From Pagrus major (lineage: Eukaryota; Chordata; Actinopteri; Spariformes; Sparidae): a DNA stretch of 64,000 bases. The notes below the pieces were generated by a model. The model was not told the origin of the DNA. It worked only from the letters and a program-made list of their open reading frames with translations, and searched no databases. This document shows positions 14,401-26,509 of this stretch, piece by piece. The stretch's first letter is position 1; each line of letters starts with the position of its first letter. The DNA is taken from contig NC_133237.1 of assembly GCF_040436345.1 (NCBI RefSeq), positions 22,697,749 through 22,761,748 of the forward strand. Direction: 5' to 3'. Position numbers and translations under genes: made by a program.

Positions 14401-17400
14401 ATACAGTCAACTACCCAAAACATAACTCAATGATCACAAATTTCATGACCAGTGGCAGATATTTATTAACCAAAAGGGCATTAAATATATCAGTCAAAAT
14501 ATCTGTATTATCTATATCTGGCTAATGGTCCCAGTATCTGTGTTGTCATTTTTCTATATGGTGAAAATTTAGGTTAACAATCTGTACGTAATCACTTTCT
14601 CATTTCACAAACTTTTAAGTGAAACAAAAGTAACTCATGTGTCTCATTCCAAATATTTTGACACTCTCTGTTTTGTCAGTTTGTAATTATGTCATTAATG
14701 TTGGGTGGCTCCAGTATAGAGTTCAGAGTACAGCATGTGGCAGGTGGAAAAGAGAACCATAGGCAGACTCTACATTTCTTAGCTGCTGTCTGGGGTAATG
14801 CTGCTGAAATATATTTCTATCTGGCAGTGAGGAAATAGACTGTCATGCACCAGTGGAGTGTTGGCAGTGAGTGGAGACTTTGTTCTCTCTGGCTGACTGC
14901 CTGGAGTAAAAAGAGGCCACACTTCACAATTGCCCCATGTGCGCACATGGCCGGCAGGACATGAACATGATAGTACTGGTAGCCAAAGAAACCCAGCTCA
15001 CAAAATCTGTATTACTGGTGTCTTGAGGAGAATGAGAGCTCATAGCCCAGTCTGACAGATTTTTGTTATCTTTGACAGGCAACAGATGAGGAAAAGGGGC
15101 TCCCTCTGGAGCATTTCACTGCTTTGCACCACTGTCCATAATATAGAGTGACTGTTATAGCTGGGGCATAGTCACACCTGCCACACAGCTGGAGAAGACG
15201 AAGTACAGGATGGCTCCATGTGGCAAAAAATATCACCTCATCTCTTGTAACCTTGATGGCTGTCAAGACAACAATAATCATCCCTCAGCTATTGCCAATT
15301 CTGTTATACAGAATGCCTCCCATACAGCCGTGTAAGATACAGCAGCCAGCTTGCTGTTCCCTGGATATCCAAACAGAGCTACATTGTTCTTTTTTTCAGT
15401 GTAGTAATAAATGAATTAAATAGCTTGAATAAAACATTATATTTTTATTTATACTGCAAAAGTGCTTCTCTAAGGTGTTCTGTGCAACTACAACTGGGAG
15501 ATATCCATCATGCAAAGTAAACTTCTGGCTTGTAGCTTCTTATTTTGATACCCCAGTTATACACCTCAGAATCTACACGATGTGAATAAGGTACCATCAC
15601 AATGCATTGCAAATGTGCAAAGTTTAGTAAATTAGACATTTCTTTGCAAGTGCGTAAATAAACAAGTATAAATAAAGCAATGATTGCCTTTACACTGCCA
15701 CAGGCAAGAAGCATTCTGCAATCTGATGTCATTTTCCAGATTATTACAGACTTAAAATAAAACTTAATATATCAATATAAATATATAATGATTATGGGTA
15801 TAACATCATTTTCTGACTCAAAGAAGGAAGCAGGAGGGGTGAGACGACTGCACATTTTTCAAAGTCAGTTTTCACTTTTTTACAAAAGTGACATAACCTT
15901 TAAATAGGTGCAGTGACTGCTCTCGTTTTACAGAACAAGGATGTCATGTTACCACACATCATTGATAACTTTCTTTAATATACTCCAGGGACTGGCAGGA
16001 AAATGGGATTTTAAATCAGGACACAAGTTCGGTAATGCATGTGTGCTAACCACAACATGTTAACACGGACGCTGTTTTTAAAAAGTTGTGTCTAGACACT
16101 TCCCCCTTTGTTGCTATTTTATTCTAACAAACTAAACAAAAAGTATTGAACTACAGGCAGAATAACAGTAAAAAAACAAAAATCCTCAGTACAGTTAGCA
16201 ATATTGTATATTACAGTATTGTAGTATATGTTATACTATAGTAGGTGATTAAAAAAGGTATACGAAAGAAAGCAGCTCTTTCTGAAGACCAGTCCTGTCA
16301 ACATGTTGCCAGCTTTATAATGAGCAGATAATTATTCTTTGAGGGGGTAAGGTAGGAAAGTCTCTGATTTTAGAATGATGAATTATTATCGTGTCAGTGC
16401 TGACACGTCACCTCAGCTTTACAGAGCAGAAAAAAAAATCTCAGCTAAAACATAAAAGACAGCTTTCTTAAAATAGAACGCCTTTTTTATTTTGAAGTTT
16501 GTTTAGCTTGAAGTTGAATCGTATATCTCTCCAGTAATATTTATCGTAAACGTGATGGGAAAGTGGAGTAAAGTTTGACAACGTGAAATAAAGTTCAACT
16601 TTTGAGATGTGAAAACAAAACATGACACATGAAATCACATGAAATTGGCTTCTTCATGTGAATACCACATTATCACACATTTTCACTTGCAGTTGACTTT
16701 TTCATATGTACTTAAATTTTGACATGTGAAAATAAAATAATGTCACATGCACTGGGAATTTTGAGTGATATGAGAACAACATAAATACACAATTTTCTTT
16801 TCCCCCCCATGTGGAGTAGAGTATCCAATACATTTCCATACTGCATCTAAAGCCTTGCTGCGAAGAACAAGCAGATACACCAGGTGTTTTCACTAATTAG
16901 CAAACCTTCCAAACTAATCAGTGAAATCACTTGTAGTACGCTTCAGTTGTAATGATAAACCATAAACCTCCATAGAGCATGATTACGACTGATTTTTAGT
17001 TGCATCTGCCTCAATTGAAACATCTTGAGAAGCATCCACAACTTTGATTCCAATAAAAGTGGGAAGTTGTAGGTAGATATTTAATGTTCAAACTGATAAA
17101 CTTAATTATTTTTCTTAGGGCTGTAGATTGAGGAACATCAGTACTTCACTTCATGTCATTTATTCAATTTGATTTGCTTAATTCTGTAATACTTTTAAAC
17201 TGAACAGTAACCTGGTTTAAAAAAATATTTATTGATTCTTTGATTTCTATCCTCTACGGTACAGTATGTGAAGTTCTTTCACTATTTACTGCTTGACATT
17301 GAACCTATCAGGAGAGTTTATCTTCATTCAAACTAAAAATGATTTAGCATTTACTTTTCAAAAGTCAGTTATTCAGCTGGAACAGGTATTTATAAGTGAA

Positions 17401-20400
17401 AAGTACAACCATAAAAATTGCTGCTTGACTGTGTCTGTGAAACCTTTTTTCAATATGAGATGCCATTTGTCATTATTATCCAGCTTGCAGAGAGAGGGAG
17501 GGAGCGCGGCAGAGAGCTTTATTGACTGGAGCTGTCAAGGCAGTAAGCAGGTTAGCACTAATAAGAACGCTTTTCTATCTGTGTGGGCGTGTGTAGGTGT
17601 TGGTGTTGAAGAACGAGAGAATAAGAGTGAGGTATAAGGTGTGAGGCAATTGCATACAATAAGTCTTGGCTAAGAAACAGAGCTCTAGGTTGTCAGTGGT
17701 AATTAGTGTTCATGTTAAGTGATTGCCAAGGGCATGACTAATTGCTTCACCAGCCCGCAGGATTGTGGATGAACCATTTTTTAAATTTTCCACTACTTCC
17801 TGTTCCACAGCTAATTCTGGTTGTGGTGGCACATTTCTGGTGCACAGACATTTGGAAACCAGCACATGGACAAACTGCTCTCTCATGTCAATGTGTGTAG
17901 GTGTGTAGCCTGGTGCTGTGGGCTGCTGAGGTCACAGTACTTACGGAGACTGTTGACTGTGAGTCTGGTTTGTATGTTCTCATAGTGCTGGCCAAGTCCG
18001 ATGTCGTCCGTATGTTCTGAGGCAGGATGGCGAATAACATGCGCGAGAGCTCTGTAAAGATGAAGAACAAAGTCACATAGGACATCTTTTAGTAAATCAC
18101 AAGTACAATAAAGCACCAACAGGTTGCATCTTGGAACAAGGTAAAACATTTGTCTGTGAACCCTTAATGGGGTGATATAATAACTGGTCAAAACTGAAGC
18201 ATCGGAGGCTGAGGTATCCTGACTCCTTAGTATTGGTAACTCCAAAAACACTGGATCCTACATTTCCCACAATGCAACTCAATTGTGTCTTTCTTTAGGG
18301 GACTCCTTAAATACATGGTATTTCATCCGGAGGCGGCTCCTTACGTCCTGCGTTGCACAGAATGTTGTGTTCCTGATGCGCGTTCTCATCGGGTGGCATT
18401 TGGTTGTCTCGTCACATTTTGTTTGTACAAACTATCAAACCTTAACCCCAAGATCAAACCTACAGGAGACCTCACGCCTAACTGTAACTTCATAGTCTTC
18501 ATTGGAAATTGAGAAAAACTCTGGGTGAGTCAGTGATTGTGGTGATAATATTCTAACTTCTAATATATTAACTCTGTGTGATTCCATTCTGGGTGAAGCC
18601 ACAGTGATTGGGGATTTAATTTATCTGTTGACATCCTCAAAAAGGGATTCTACTCCTGCATTTGAACACACTGATGAAGGCCGGGCTGGCCAAAAACGTT
18701 TTTGTACTGCCAGACAGAGGATTAAGTAAATTCATCAAAAGACAATCTCTTCATTATATGAAGGCAAACTTCTCCCGTAACCACCTGAACGGTCTAACAA
18801 GGCCGGTTACCAAATACAGAAATTAGGGAAGCAACCAGCAATCAGAGCACTCCTGAGACGGTCACAAAGCTCGCTGAAGAGTGCATTGCTATGTGCTGTA
18901 TCCTACATCTGGGTGAAATATCAAGTTGTAGTGGGTCTCCTTTCTTTAGACCCTGTCCCCTCCCTAATGCCTATATTATTCAAAAAACACTTTTCAAGTT
19001 CGTAACTCAGGCTTTTTGTGAAAAAAAAATCTCAACCCTGATGCCATCATGGTGACAATTAAAGTCAGAACCCTGATGACATTATTGTGGTGATTAAATG
19101 TTTATTCTGGTACCTCTGACTACACTCTGCCTACCTGATGATGCTATAGACTTACCTGCACTCTAATGCATTCAAATACAATTTCATAATGAAACAGTGT
19201 TCTTTCTTTGGTAAGAGGAGGTCAGGAGACATAATTCATGAAAATGATCTGGTACCAGAGGGGCTGCTAACTGGTGGCTATTTTTAAGAATGTAACTAGG
19301 TACAACAGTGGTGGTTTGCTCTTTGCTTTGGTGATTGTAGGATTAAGGGTGGTTTTCAACGCTAATGTTTGGTTCGGTTAAAACAGACCCTAAAAAAAAA
19401 ATATTTTAGCGCTAAATTCCTAATAAATACATCTGCTGATCATGAAATATGTTCAGGAACCGACCTTATCATTAAGCCAAGTATATATTTATGCAAATCA
19501 TTTGGTAATCACTATAACGCATATCAGTTACTTCTTCTGTAGCTCTGACACCAAAGAACATAAATACAGCAGAAGCATTAGAGTGCTGCATGAAGTGAAG
19601 GTTTCCCCGCCTGAGTCATGATGATGTGTTAGATAGCACTCACCAAAACTGTCAAATCAACGAGTTACCTGTGCACCTGTATAACATAATATTTACTCTT
19701 CTAGTTTCGTTTGTAACAGGAACCAGACCAGAACGTAAATGCAACACTGTGTGATTATTTTATCTTGGTCCCAACCAACTGAACTACAGGTGTGGTGTCT
19801 GTTTAGACATACTGTATTTTAGGTCACGGTTAGAGAATAGTATTGCCTGACCGAAGGACAGGTAGTTTGATGACGGCGCAGCCTAATACCCGCCTGTAGC
19901 TACATTCACCCAAGAGCGTGCCGACCGACTGAGTGATCAGCAGGTGCACTGCAGACAGGCGAGAATTTTAACCACTGGAGGTCAGCAAAAACAAGACTTT
20001 CTAATGGTGTTCCATTTTTCAAGTCACAGTTTTCTCAAATTACTTTCTCAAATTGCTGACACTTAATTGTGTCTTGTTACAACATTGAAAGAGAGTGAGA
20101 TAAGTTGTTGAATAAATGTCTTTTACAGCGATGTATTCTGTAGCTTTGTTCAGCACTGCCCAGGCATCTTATTAACTTCTGTCAGAGGTGTCGGCTCAGA
20201 TTCAAATTAACACTGTCAATAATGAAATACTCTACTCTTACTCAGAATCCACATCATATTTATCTCATCCTGTTGCTGTGTCTACTTTCACAGAAATATC
20301 TTTGACCTGGATATTGAGTGGAACCGTTATTCTTGAAACAGACATTTATTCAAACAGTTTTCTTATTCTTTTGTGCCTTTTGATCTATTTGTTTTAAAGG

Positions 20401-21885
20401 ATGGAAAGTAGCCTGGGCAGCTATGCTACAGGCTAATGCTCCTCAGTGTCTCCTTAGTGCAGACATTGGTCAGCCCGAACTCCTGAGAATAGGCTGCAAG
20501 ACAGTGTGTGGGTGTGTGTGTACTAATTACTAAGTGTGTGATGCTCATATCTGCAATCGGCCATTTTGGGCACAGTTTTTTTTTTTTACGTTTTCACATA
20601 TTTTTTAAAAACAAAAGTCAGTACAAAGTCAGTAATTGTATGCAAATTGTAATTGTACCATGTAGATACTTAACGATTCCATGTGGAGAAAAAATGTTTC
20701 CACCAAAATGGTGCTACATTACAGCTGACCTTGCGCTTGGTTGAAACTGTACCATGCTGAGATAAATAGACACATTTCTTTCCAAGCCCAGACTAAAATT
20801 TAACCTTTCTTTGTTTTAACCGTTTTACTTCCTATTCGGACAGCAAATCATTTAAATTAAAGCTGGAACTCATATGCAACACATGTCACAGCATCACTGG
20901 CACCAGCCAACAATCATCGGTTTCACATTAATTCACAGTGAAAGGACAATACAATGAACTTCAAGAAAAAAGCTCCTGTCTGTAACACTGACAAAAATGT
21001 GCCAGGGACTTATGTTATGCAGCTGAGAATAAACAGGCTGAGTGTCTTCAAACTTGTTTTGATCTCAAGACATTATGTTGAACTGGACTCATTTTTCCGC
21101 ATATCATCTCAGCTTAATAAAATGTACTTTGAGCGCAGGTAGACTTCTTTACCAGTGTGACACCGTTTTATATAAAACAACCTGTTGATTTGTGATTTGG
21201 TTGTGATGAAATGTAATTTATTTGTTCCACAGAGTTAGTACATGACAGGGCTCAGTAACACATCATGTTTTGACAGATCAAATCAGAGTGATGATAGGAC
21301 ACACAACTCACAACACAAAAACAATAGTTGACAGTTAAAATAAACAAACAAGAAAATTGGTGCCATGAAGTCTTACCTTGACATATTTTCTCTGTGAGGA
21401 CGGTGTGACTTTTCCAAACCAAGCTTGGTGAAAATTCCTATCAGTGCCATTATGGCCACGACCCCGCATATGACATACACAATGAGGTTGGTTTTATCCT
21501 TCGTGGAGTCCAGCGTCACGTCCTTTTTCGGCTGGGGTTTTCCTGCATTCATCCACGGCGGGGTATCGTAGTTCTTGCAGGTAGTCTGGTCCAGCCGGGA
21601 GCTTTTAAACGCGCAGCAGAACCTGAAGCCACAGGTGCCGCAGCAGTACAGGTAGCTGCCCGTCCTGCACACGAACGGCGGATCCCACTGACCCATCACG
21701 TCGTAGTAGCCAAGGCACTTCTCCTCTATGTGTGGGCTCTCCGTCACTTCGTTCTCCCCTTCATTTGAGTCGTTGAACCCGGTCACCACAATGAATTCGT
21801 CGACGGTCTGACCCGGCTCGCCCTCCGCGTCGCACACCATAACTTTCACCAGAAAGTAACCGAGCAGCAGCTCAGTGCCCCGCAT
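8034..21885 (-). CDS. shisa9: Shisa9 (CKAMP44-type AMPA receptor auxiliary subunit), 4 coding exons
   Basis: Joined coding exons are 21885-21377, 18051-17945, 11760-11620 and 8413-8034: 1137 nt, 378 residues plus stop, with every phase matching. Residues 1-20 are a signal peptide. Residues 57-103 hold the eight cysteines of the Shisa cysteine-rich domain (57, 73, 81, 82, 85, 90, 91, 103) around GYYDVMGQWDPPF and CCGTCGFRFCC. Residues 133-154 are a single transmembrane helix. The cytosolic tail contains the conserved stretch LNKYATLKAV and ends in EVTV, a type I PDZ ligand. In mammals SHISA9 binds AMPA receptors at dendritic spines and changes desensitisation; that role is carried over from the family. 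N38-D-S is a possible N-glycosylation site. Human SHISA9 is somewhat longer (about 424 residues as I recall). I cannot tell whether this is the a or b teleost paralogue. Confidence 0.95.
8962..8993. repeat. (CA)n microsatellite
   Basis: About 32 bp of CA dinucleotides with one interruption (an extra C at the middle), inside shisa9 intron 3. Confidence 0.9.
10930..11450. repeat. Probable dispersed-repeat fragment in shisa9 intron 3
   Basis: A GC-richer block in AT-rich intron, containing phrases such as GGGGGGCAGCGTATCACCAG and AACTCATGGCTTAGTTAGCC that I associate with interspersed fish repeats. No terminal inverted repeat or target-site duplication was resolved, so family and exact ends are unknown. 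Confidence 0.35.
11620..11760 (-). CDS. shisa9: shisa9 coding exon 3
   Basis: Acceptor CCTTCAG and donor GTAAGT bound 141 nt. It encodes QMNNLAQTST, then ITSPYEQPTP, and ends with KDLNKYATLKAV, the best conserved part of the Shisa9 cytosolic tail. Confidence 0.92.
11761..17944 (-). other. shisa9: shisa9 intron 2
   Basis: 6.2 kb AT-rich intron. It contains a short perfect palindrome at 16390-16407 and a degenerate array of CACATGTGAAA-like words (16560-16750). The open frame at 13810-14085 was examined and not accepted as a gene. Confidence 0.75.
16560..16750. repeat. Degenerate repeat rich in CACATG(T)GAAA words
   Basis: The words ATGTGAAAA, ACACATGAAA, TCACATGAAA, TCATGTGAA, CATGTGAAAA and GTCACATG recur in both orientations in under 200 bp. 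This reads as a decayed array built on a near-palindromic CACATGTG core. Confidence 0.5.
17945..18051 (-). CDS. shisa9: shisa9 coding exon 2
   Basis: Acceptor TTTACAG and donor GTAAGT flank 107 nt in phase with exon 1. It encodes cytosolic residues about 170-205, including HYENIQTRL, which corresponds to the HYENMDTR segment of the mammalian tail. Confidence 0.9.
18052..21376 (-). other. shisa9: shisa9 intron 1
   Basis: 3.3 kb intron between donor GTAAGA and acceptor TTTACAG. It includes a repeat-like segment (18600-18790) and a further stretch near 19340-19830 with TTTGGTTCGG/CCAACCAACTGAAC-type words that may be a decayed transposon. Confidence 0.7.
18600..18790. repeat. Possible retroelement-derived fragment
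   Basis: Contains CTGATGAAGGCCGGGCTGGC followed by AAAAACGTTTTTG. The pattern 'CTGATGAAGGC…GCC…AAACGTT' is a hairpin-like word often seen in dispersed vertebrate repeats. No coding remnant or ends could be defined. Confidence 0.35.
21377..21885 (-). CDS. shisa9: shisa9 coding exon 1
   Basis: Starts at the ATG at 21885-21883 and ends in donor GTAAGA, leaving two bases of an Arg codon. It encodes the signal peptide, the whole cysteine-rich ectodomain, the transmembrane helix and the membrane-proximal KLGLEKSHRPHRENMS. It is much more GC-rich than the flanking introns. Confidence 0.95.
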
Positions 21886-22335
21886 CGTTGCTCACTTTTT
21901 ATCCCGCTCTTGACGCCCTGACAAGCTCTCATAAGCCCGGACGCATCTTCCGAAGAGACGAGACACAGCCATGCGTAAATGTGAAAAGGCTGATTCCAAC
22001 TTCCATGCGTAAAAACACTGTGCGCCCCTGTACTTTTATTTCCTTAAACAAACGGTTACTGCGCAAAGGCAGTTCAGGCTCTCCTCAAATGGCATCAACC
22101 GTAGTTTTTAGTTGGAGAGGGGTCGCATCACTCAGGTGGTGCACCTGGCTGTGCTGGAGGATGTCAGCCACCTCTGAGGATGCTTCACTCCATAGAGCTG
22201 AACGGAGAGAGGGAGGGAAAGACAACGCAAAGGAGAAGAGACTCGATGAGTGAGTGAATCGGGGGAGAGAGAGGCAAAGAGAGACAGAGCTGTGTGCAAG
22301 AGCTGTAATTACAACCCTCACTGCCATTTATTATC
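21886..22335 (-). promoter_or_regulatory. shisa9: shisa9 5' UTR / promoter region
   Basis: The 450 bp upstream of the ATG are richer in GC and CpG than the surroundings and lack repeats. They include purine-rich GAGAGA tracts near 22200-22290 and a paired E-box. No TATA box stands out, which fits a CpG-type promoter. The transcription start is not determined. Confidence 0.5.
22133..22147. promoter_or_regulatory. Palindromic double E-box upstream of shisa9
   Basis: CAGGTG, a three-base GTG spacer, then CACCTG: two E-boxes in inverted orientation about 250 bp upstream of the shisa9 ATG. CAGGTG/CACCTG is the core for ZEB/SNAI repressors and E-protein heterodimers. Function is inferred from sequence only. 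Confidence 0.4.
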
Positions 22336-25300
22336 GTGGTGAGTCTTGAAATCGTCGGTAAAGGTACAATCCGTGATCCAAATCACCCCAACACCTAAAT
22401 TCGAAACACATGATTGGAACCTGCAGTCACTCCCAGATTGATTGACTTGATTGATGGGCCTTTAAATATGAAATGTATTAACTTTATTTTATCTATAACT
22501 TGGTGGTTTTTAACTAAAACTCAACTGATGTGAATTCTTCAGTAGTCTTTAAATAGTTATTCTATATTATCGGATATTTTGGATCACAATTTCACTTTGT
22601 GCGCAAACGGCACAATTTGGTAACAAGGTGAACATGTTTTGTGTTTTCATGCCCGTTTTGGCTTGAAGAAAGTGTTGATGTCTGTCCATCTGAACTTCCT
22701 TCTTTGGACCAGGGTTAACTATCTCAAAAGCTCTTTGCCACAGTGGGACAAATATTCATTGTTTCAAGCTGGCCATCATTTGTGATGATTTTGTCTCTTT
22801 CTGACCTTCCATGCTGCACCAACTTAAACACTTTTACTAATGATGAAGTTATCTCAGACACTAATGTGTCAGAAATTACGAGGGATAATAATTTAAACAT
22901 TGAAATAGCATCAAATCGGACAAATTCTGTTTCCAACAGAATAAGGAACGAATAAACTTCAAAATGTTTTACTTCCCAAAGGCAGTACAACAAAAATATG
23001 TTAAAGATTAGCAGTTTTAGTTCGAACTGTAACCCTTCTGGCCTCTGTTATTATCACCTCTCCCAAACAGTTGTAGCACGTGTGATATTTAAGAAAACTA
23101 TCGTTTTATCCGTTCCAACTAGGATACAGTTCTGTAGAGAATTCATCTTCTCAGTTCATTAATAGGGTAAAATCAAGAACATAACCACAAAATACAGGAT
23201 TATACTGTATAATTAGGATACACAGTATGATGATTCATTTGTTGTTCATGCTCAATTTAAATGTACTCACAGCTTGTTTATCCGTCTGGTTTGTATAAAT
23301 GACACATTCTACGCCAACTGGTGCAACTGCTCACAGGCTTTTGGTTTGGCTAAGTTATAAAAATTAAAATACAACTTGAATGTTTTTAGAAGGAAGATTT
23401 TTTTGTATGTAAACATTATGATCTCAAATTGACTGAGATGATGTGCGGAGCACTTTATCCCACGTTTCGGCAGCCGATGTGTCAAACACGCAACCTCGGC
23501 TATTAATTACTGATCGTTTACAAACAGGAACAGATGATGAAGGGGCCCTGACAAGCACGGGTCTGCAAAAAAGCTCGTTGGCAATTTATTTTTGGAGAAA
23601 CCTTTTTATCTAAAATTATGATTAGTGAAAGGAGGCTCACCATCTGCCACTTGAGAAATCTCACTCTTTTTTCTTTGATGTTGAATCGTCTTTGCCATGG
23701 GAGGCTACTTTTATTTACAATTGGCTGTCAGGGGAGTTTTTGCTTGTCTCATCTTTGTGTATCTTTAGGTTCCTATAAATAGTTTGCAAAGTCCCCAAGG
23801 ATATAACTTTAGAGTTCCTTTAAAGTAAAAACACTACAGCTTTATATGGAGCTGATAAACTCCAGGCGTCGACGTTAATTTAAATGTTCGATTGCAAAGT
23901 GTAAAATAGTGATGACTGCCAAGTGAAACAAACACGTTATCATTTTGTTGCTGTTTATACCCTCCACCAGTTGGTAATCATGCGGTGAGGCTGGTCAGTG
24001 TTACTGACACCCACTGAAACACTGTTAATGATGAGTCACTATTTTTATGTTATTATGTATCATACAGTGTGAATTGTATTTTGATACACCTACATTACAA
24101 CATTGGTTTGCTTTGAATACCTATGAATGATAACATTATTTTGTATTTATTATGTTAATACTCTAACTTTTGTTTTTGTGCATCAAGTTTGGCATTTCAA
24201 ATTTAACATTATATCTGAGTAAATAATGACTAATTACAAAAGTGTCACGGTGCATCAGTAAAACTGGACAGCACATTAATGAAAGGGCTGTATCTGTTGA
24301 AACAGGACCAGTGACATATTTCTTCAGGACAATGCTAAGACTACAATAATCAAACAATGCACAAGCATAAATTATTACAGTTTTCTGTTACAGGGCTGAC
24401 ACAGCATGACTCTCGTAGGTACATCTTTGCCAAAAATGTAGTGGTGTAATTCATTCTATGCCATGCTGTAGGTGGGAGCAGGTGGGCAGACGCCAGTGTT
24501 GTAATTCTGCTCGGACAGGGAGCGAGCCTGATTAAAAGCTCACACATTTTAATGAAATTCCTTTCTGCTGAATTTGAGTTAATGTAACTGTCACATGGAT
24601 TGGCTGAGGCCTGAGGAAAAACGTAGTCTACTCTAAAAGAGTAGTCTACTGTTTCAGTGTGTTGGAAGGACCCACAAACCACAACAATGACAACAGTGTC
24701 TTTGGATAATTTGTCTTTGAACCCTTTAAAGAAATGTAAAAACACAAACATTTGGACAAAAGTATTAAGATATCTATATCTAGATATATAGATCTTCTAA
24801 GGTGGCTAAAGACGAGGCATTTTCTCTCTATTGTTTTTTATAAGGAGGTAGTTCAAAGCTACTTTTGGTAATATATGGAATCAAGTATGTGGTCACTTAT
24901 GGTAGAGTCAAAACTGCAAAACAAATGTGCAGTGAATTACATTACACCCAGTGTCAGCAGCAGTGTGACAGTATACTAATGTGGTTTTGATGTTGCCTCA
25001 GTTATTTTAATAGTGGCAAAAGCTGCATAGTCATACTTGAACTTTTTTTGTGACAAAGGTTTTGATATACACTTGAGTTGCTCCCGTTACATCTGTTCTG
25101 TGTCTGCTTGTGTTCTTATTTTAGTCTCATCCTGCTCATTAGGGCTCTATATTTGTCTTTTCTTTTTAAACAAACAGATTTCAAAAACTTGCTTTCCAGA
25201 ATAAGATCAATACCACATTTTCACTGGACAAGTAAGTCCACACTTGCTCCTTCAATATTAATGCGCAATCCTGCTTTCTGAGTAGTGATTGATAGATATT

Positions 25301-26389
25301 TGATATCATACTGCACGTACAGGATTCCTCCCTATAAAATGAGCCTCCACCTAGTTATTTCTGTTAACCAGCTGTTTTCTTTGTTGAAAACCTCTTTGTG
25401 TCTGTACAAAGTAGTAATAAAATAAGCAAAGCATAATATGACCATCTATAGTAACCCTTTAATTCAACATTAAAACAATTAAAAACATAAAAATATGAGT
25501 TATATCTAATAGGAGCTAATATTACTCTTAGGAAGTGTTGTTGTTAGTGTGCTGACCTTTCCCATACTGAAATATCAGTGTTCATTACAGCATCACGCTC
25601 CATTATCCCAGTGTTTGGAAAGGTTGTTATGAAGATACTTAATAACAAAGTGCTCTTGAGTTATATAAGCTGCAGCCTTCATTTGCATTATTTTGAGCAT
25701 CAAATGAAACATCACTTCTTCTTAAATCTTTGACAATTTCAGCATTTCAATCATTTTTCTGGTCACAGTGAACCATTTTATCACAGTCACAACAGTGTCT
25801 GTTTCTCTGAAATAGCTTGTGAAATCAGTAAAGCAGAAGTGTCAGAGAGACAGCCTTTTGTCACCTGGCCCTAGTGTTATGGCCTCAGCTGTATAAGTTA
25901 TTCATGCCGGCGTGGCTTGAAGCTCTTTGCTTCAAAGCGAGACACACAAACAAATGCACATGACCCTCTGATTTGACCTTTTCAACTCTGTAGTTTCTTT
26001 TCATCTCCCAATTCTCCTGATACTGTATGAACTGCTCATTGTTCGTATATGAAACAATGTGTGGAGTATTAGTGTGAGACAGAGACTTGTAAATAAAAAG
26101 GCAGAATATTTTATTTCCAGCTAGAGAAAATGGTTTGAAACTAGCTGGGCAGATTGTATCAACTTGATTACATTTGGTTTAAAGGAAACAGCCAGCCTGA
26201 CTCAGTAAAAAGTAACAAAATCCTTTCACCATCACCTCTAAAGTGCACTAATTAACACATAAAATCTTGCTTGTGTCGCCCATACAATGTTTTCCCCCTT
26301 GTAAAACCACAACATGTTGTATGGCTTGAACAAAGATACAATGTTTTAATGAGTGAGCAATAGAGGTGTTGGAAGATAGATTTTGTTAC

Positions 26390-26509
26390 CTTCAGACTGA
26401 GCCAGGCTCACTGTTTCCCCTTGCATCCACTCTATACTAAACCAAGCTGTGCGACTGCTGGTGCTGGCCTCATATTTGCCGTACAGAGTTGAGGATGCTG
26501 TCCAACTCT
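26390..26509 (-). other. Exon-like open island of unknown status
   Basis: On the minus strand an acceptor (TTATTTGCAG) and a donor (GAAG|GTAACA) enclose 120 nt that stay open in one frame, with phase 1 at both ends, a multiple of three. The frame reads ESWTASSTLYGKYEAST and so on. I recognise no family. It lies 4.5 kb upstream of the shisa9 ATG on the same strand, so it could be a 5' non-coding exon, an exon of an unknown transcript, or chance. Confidence 0.25.

Noticed and set aside
17293..17637. 114-codon plus-strand frame
   Set aside because: Runs antisense just upstream of shisa9 exon 2 in intron; no domain or splice support.
24350..24751. 133-codon minus-strand frame in the desert
   Set aside because: No protein family recognised; at best a candidate conserved non-coding element, not supportable without alignment.
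24775..24788. 14-nt perfect palindrome TATATCTAGATATA
   Set aside because: Low-complexity A/T palindromes of this length arise readily in such DNA; no associated feature.
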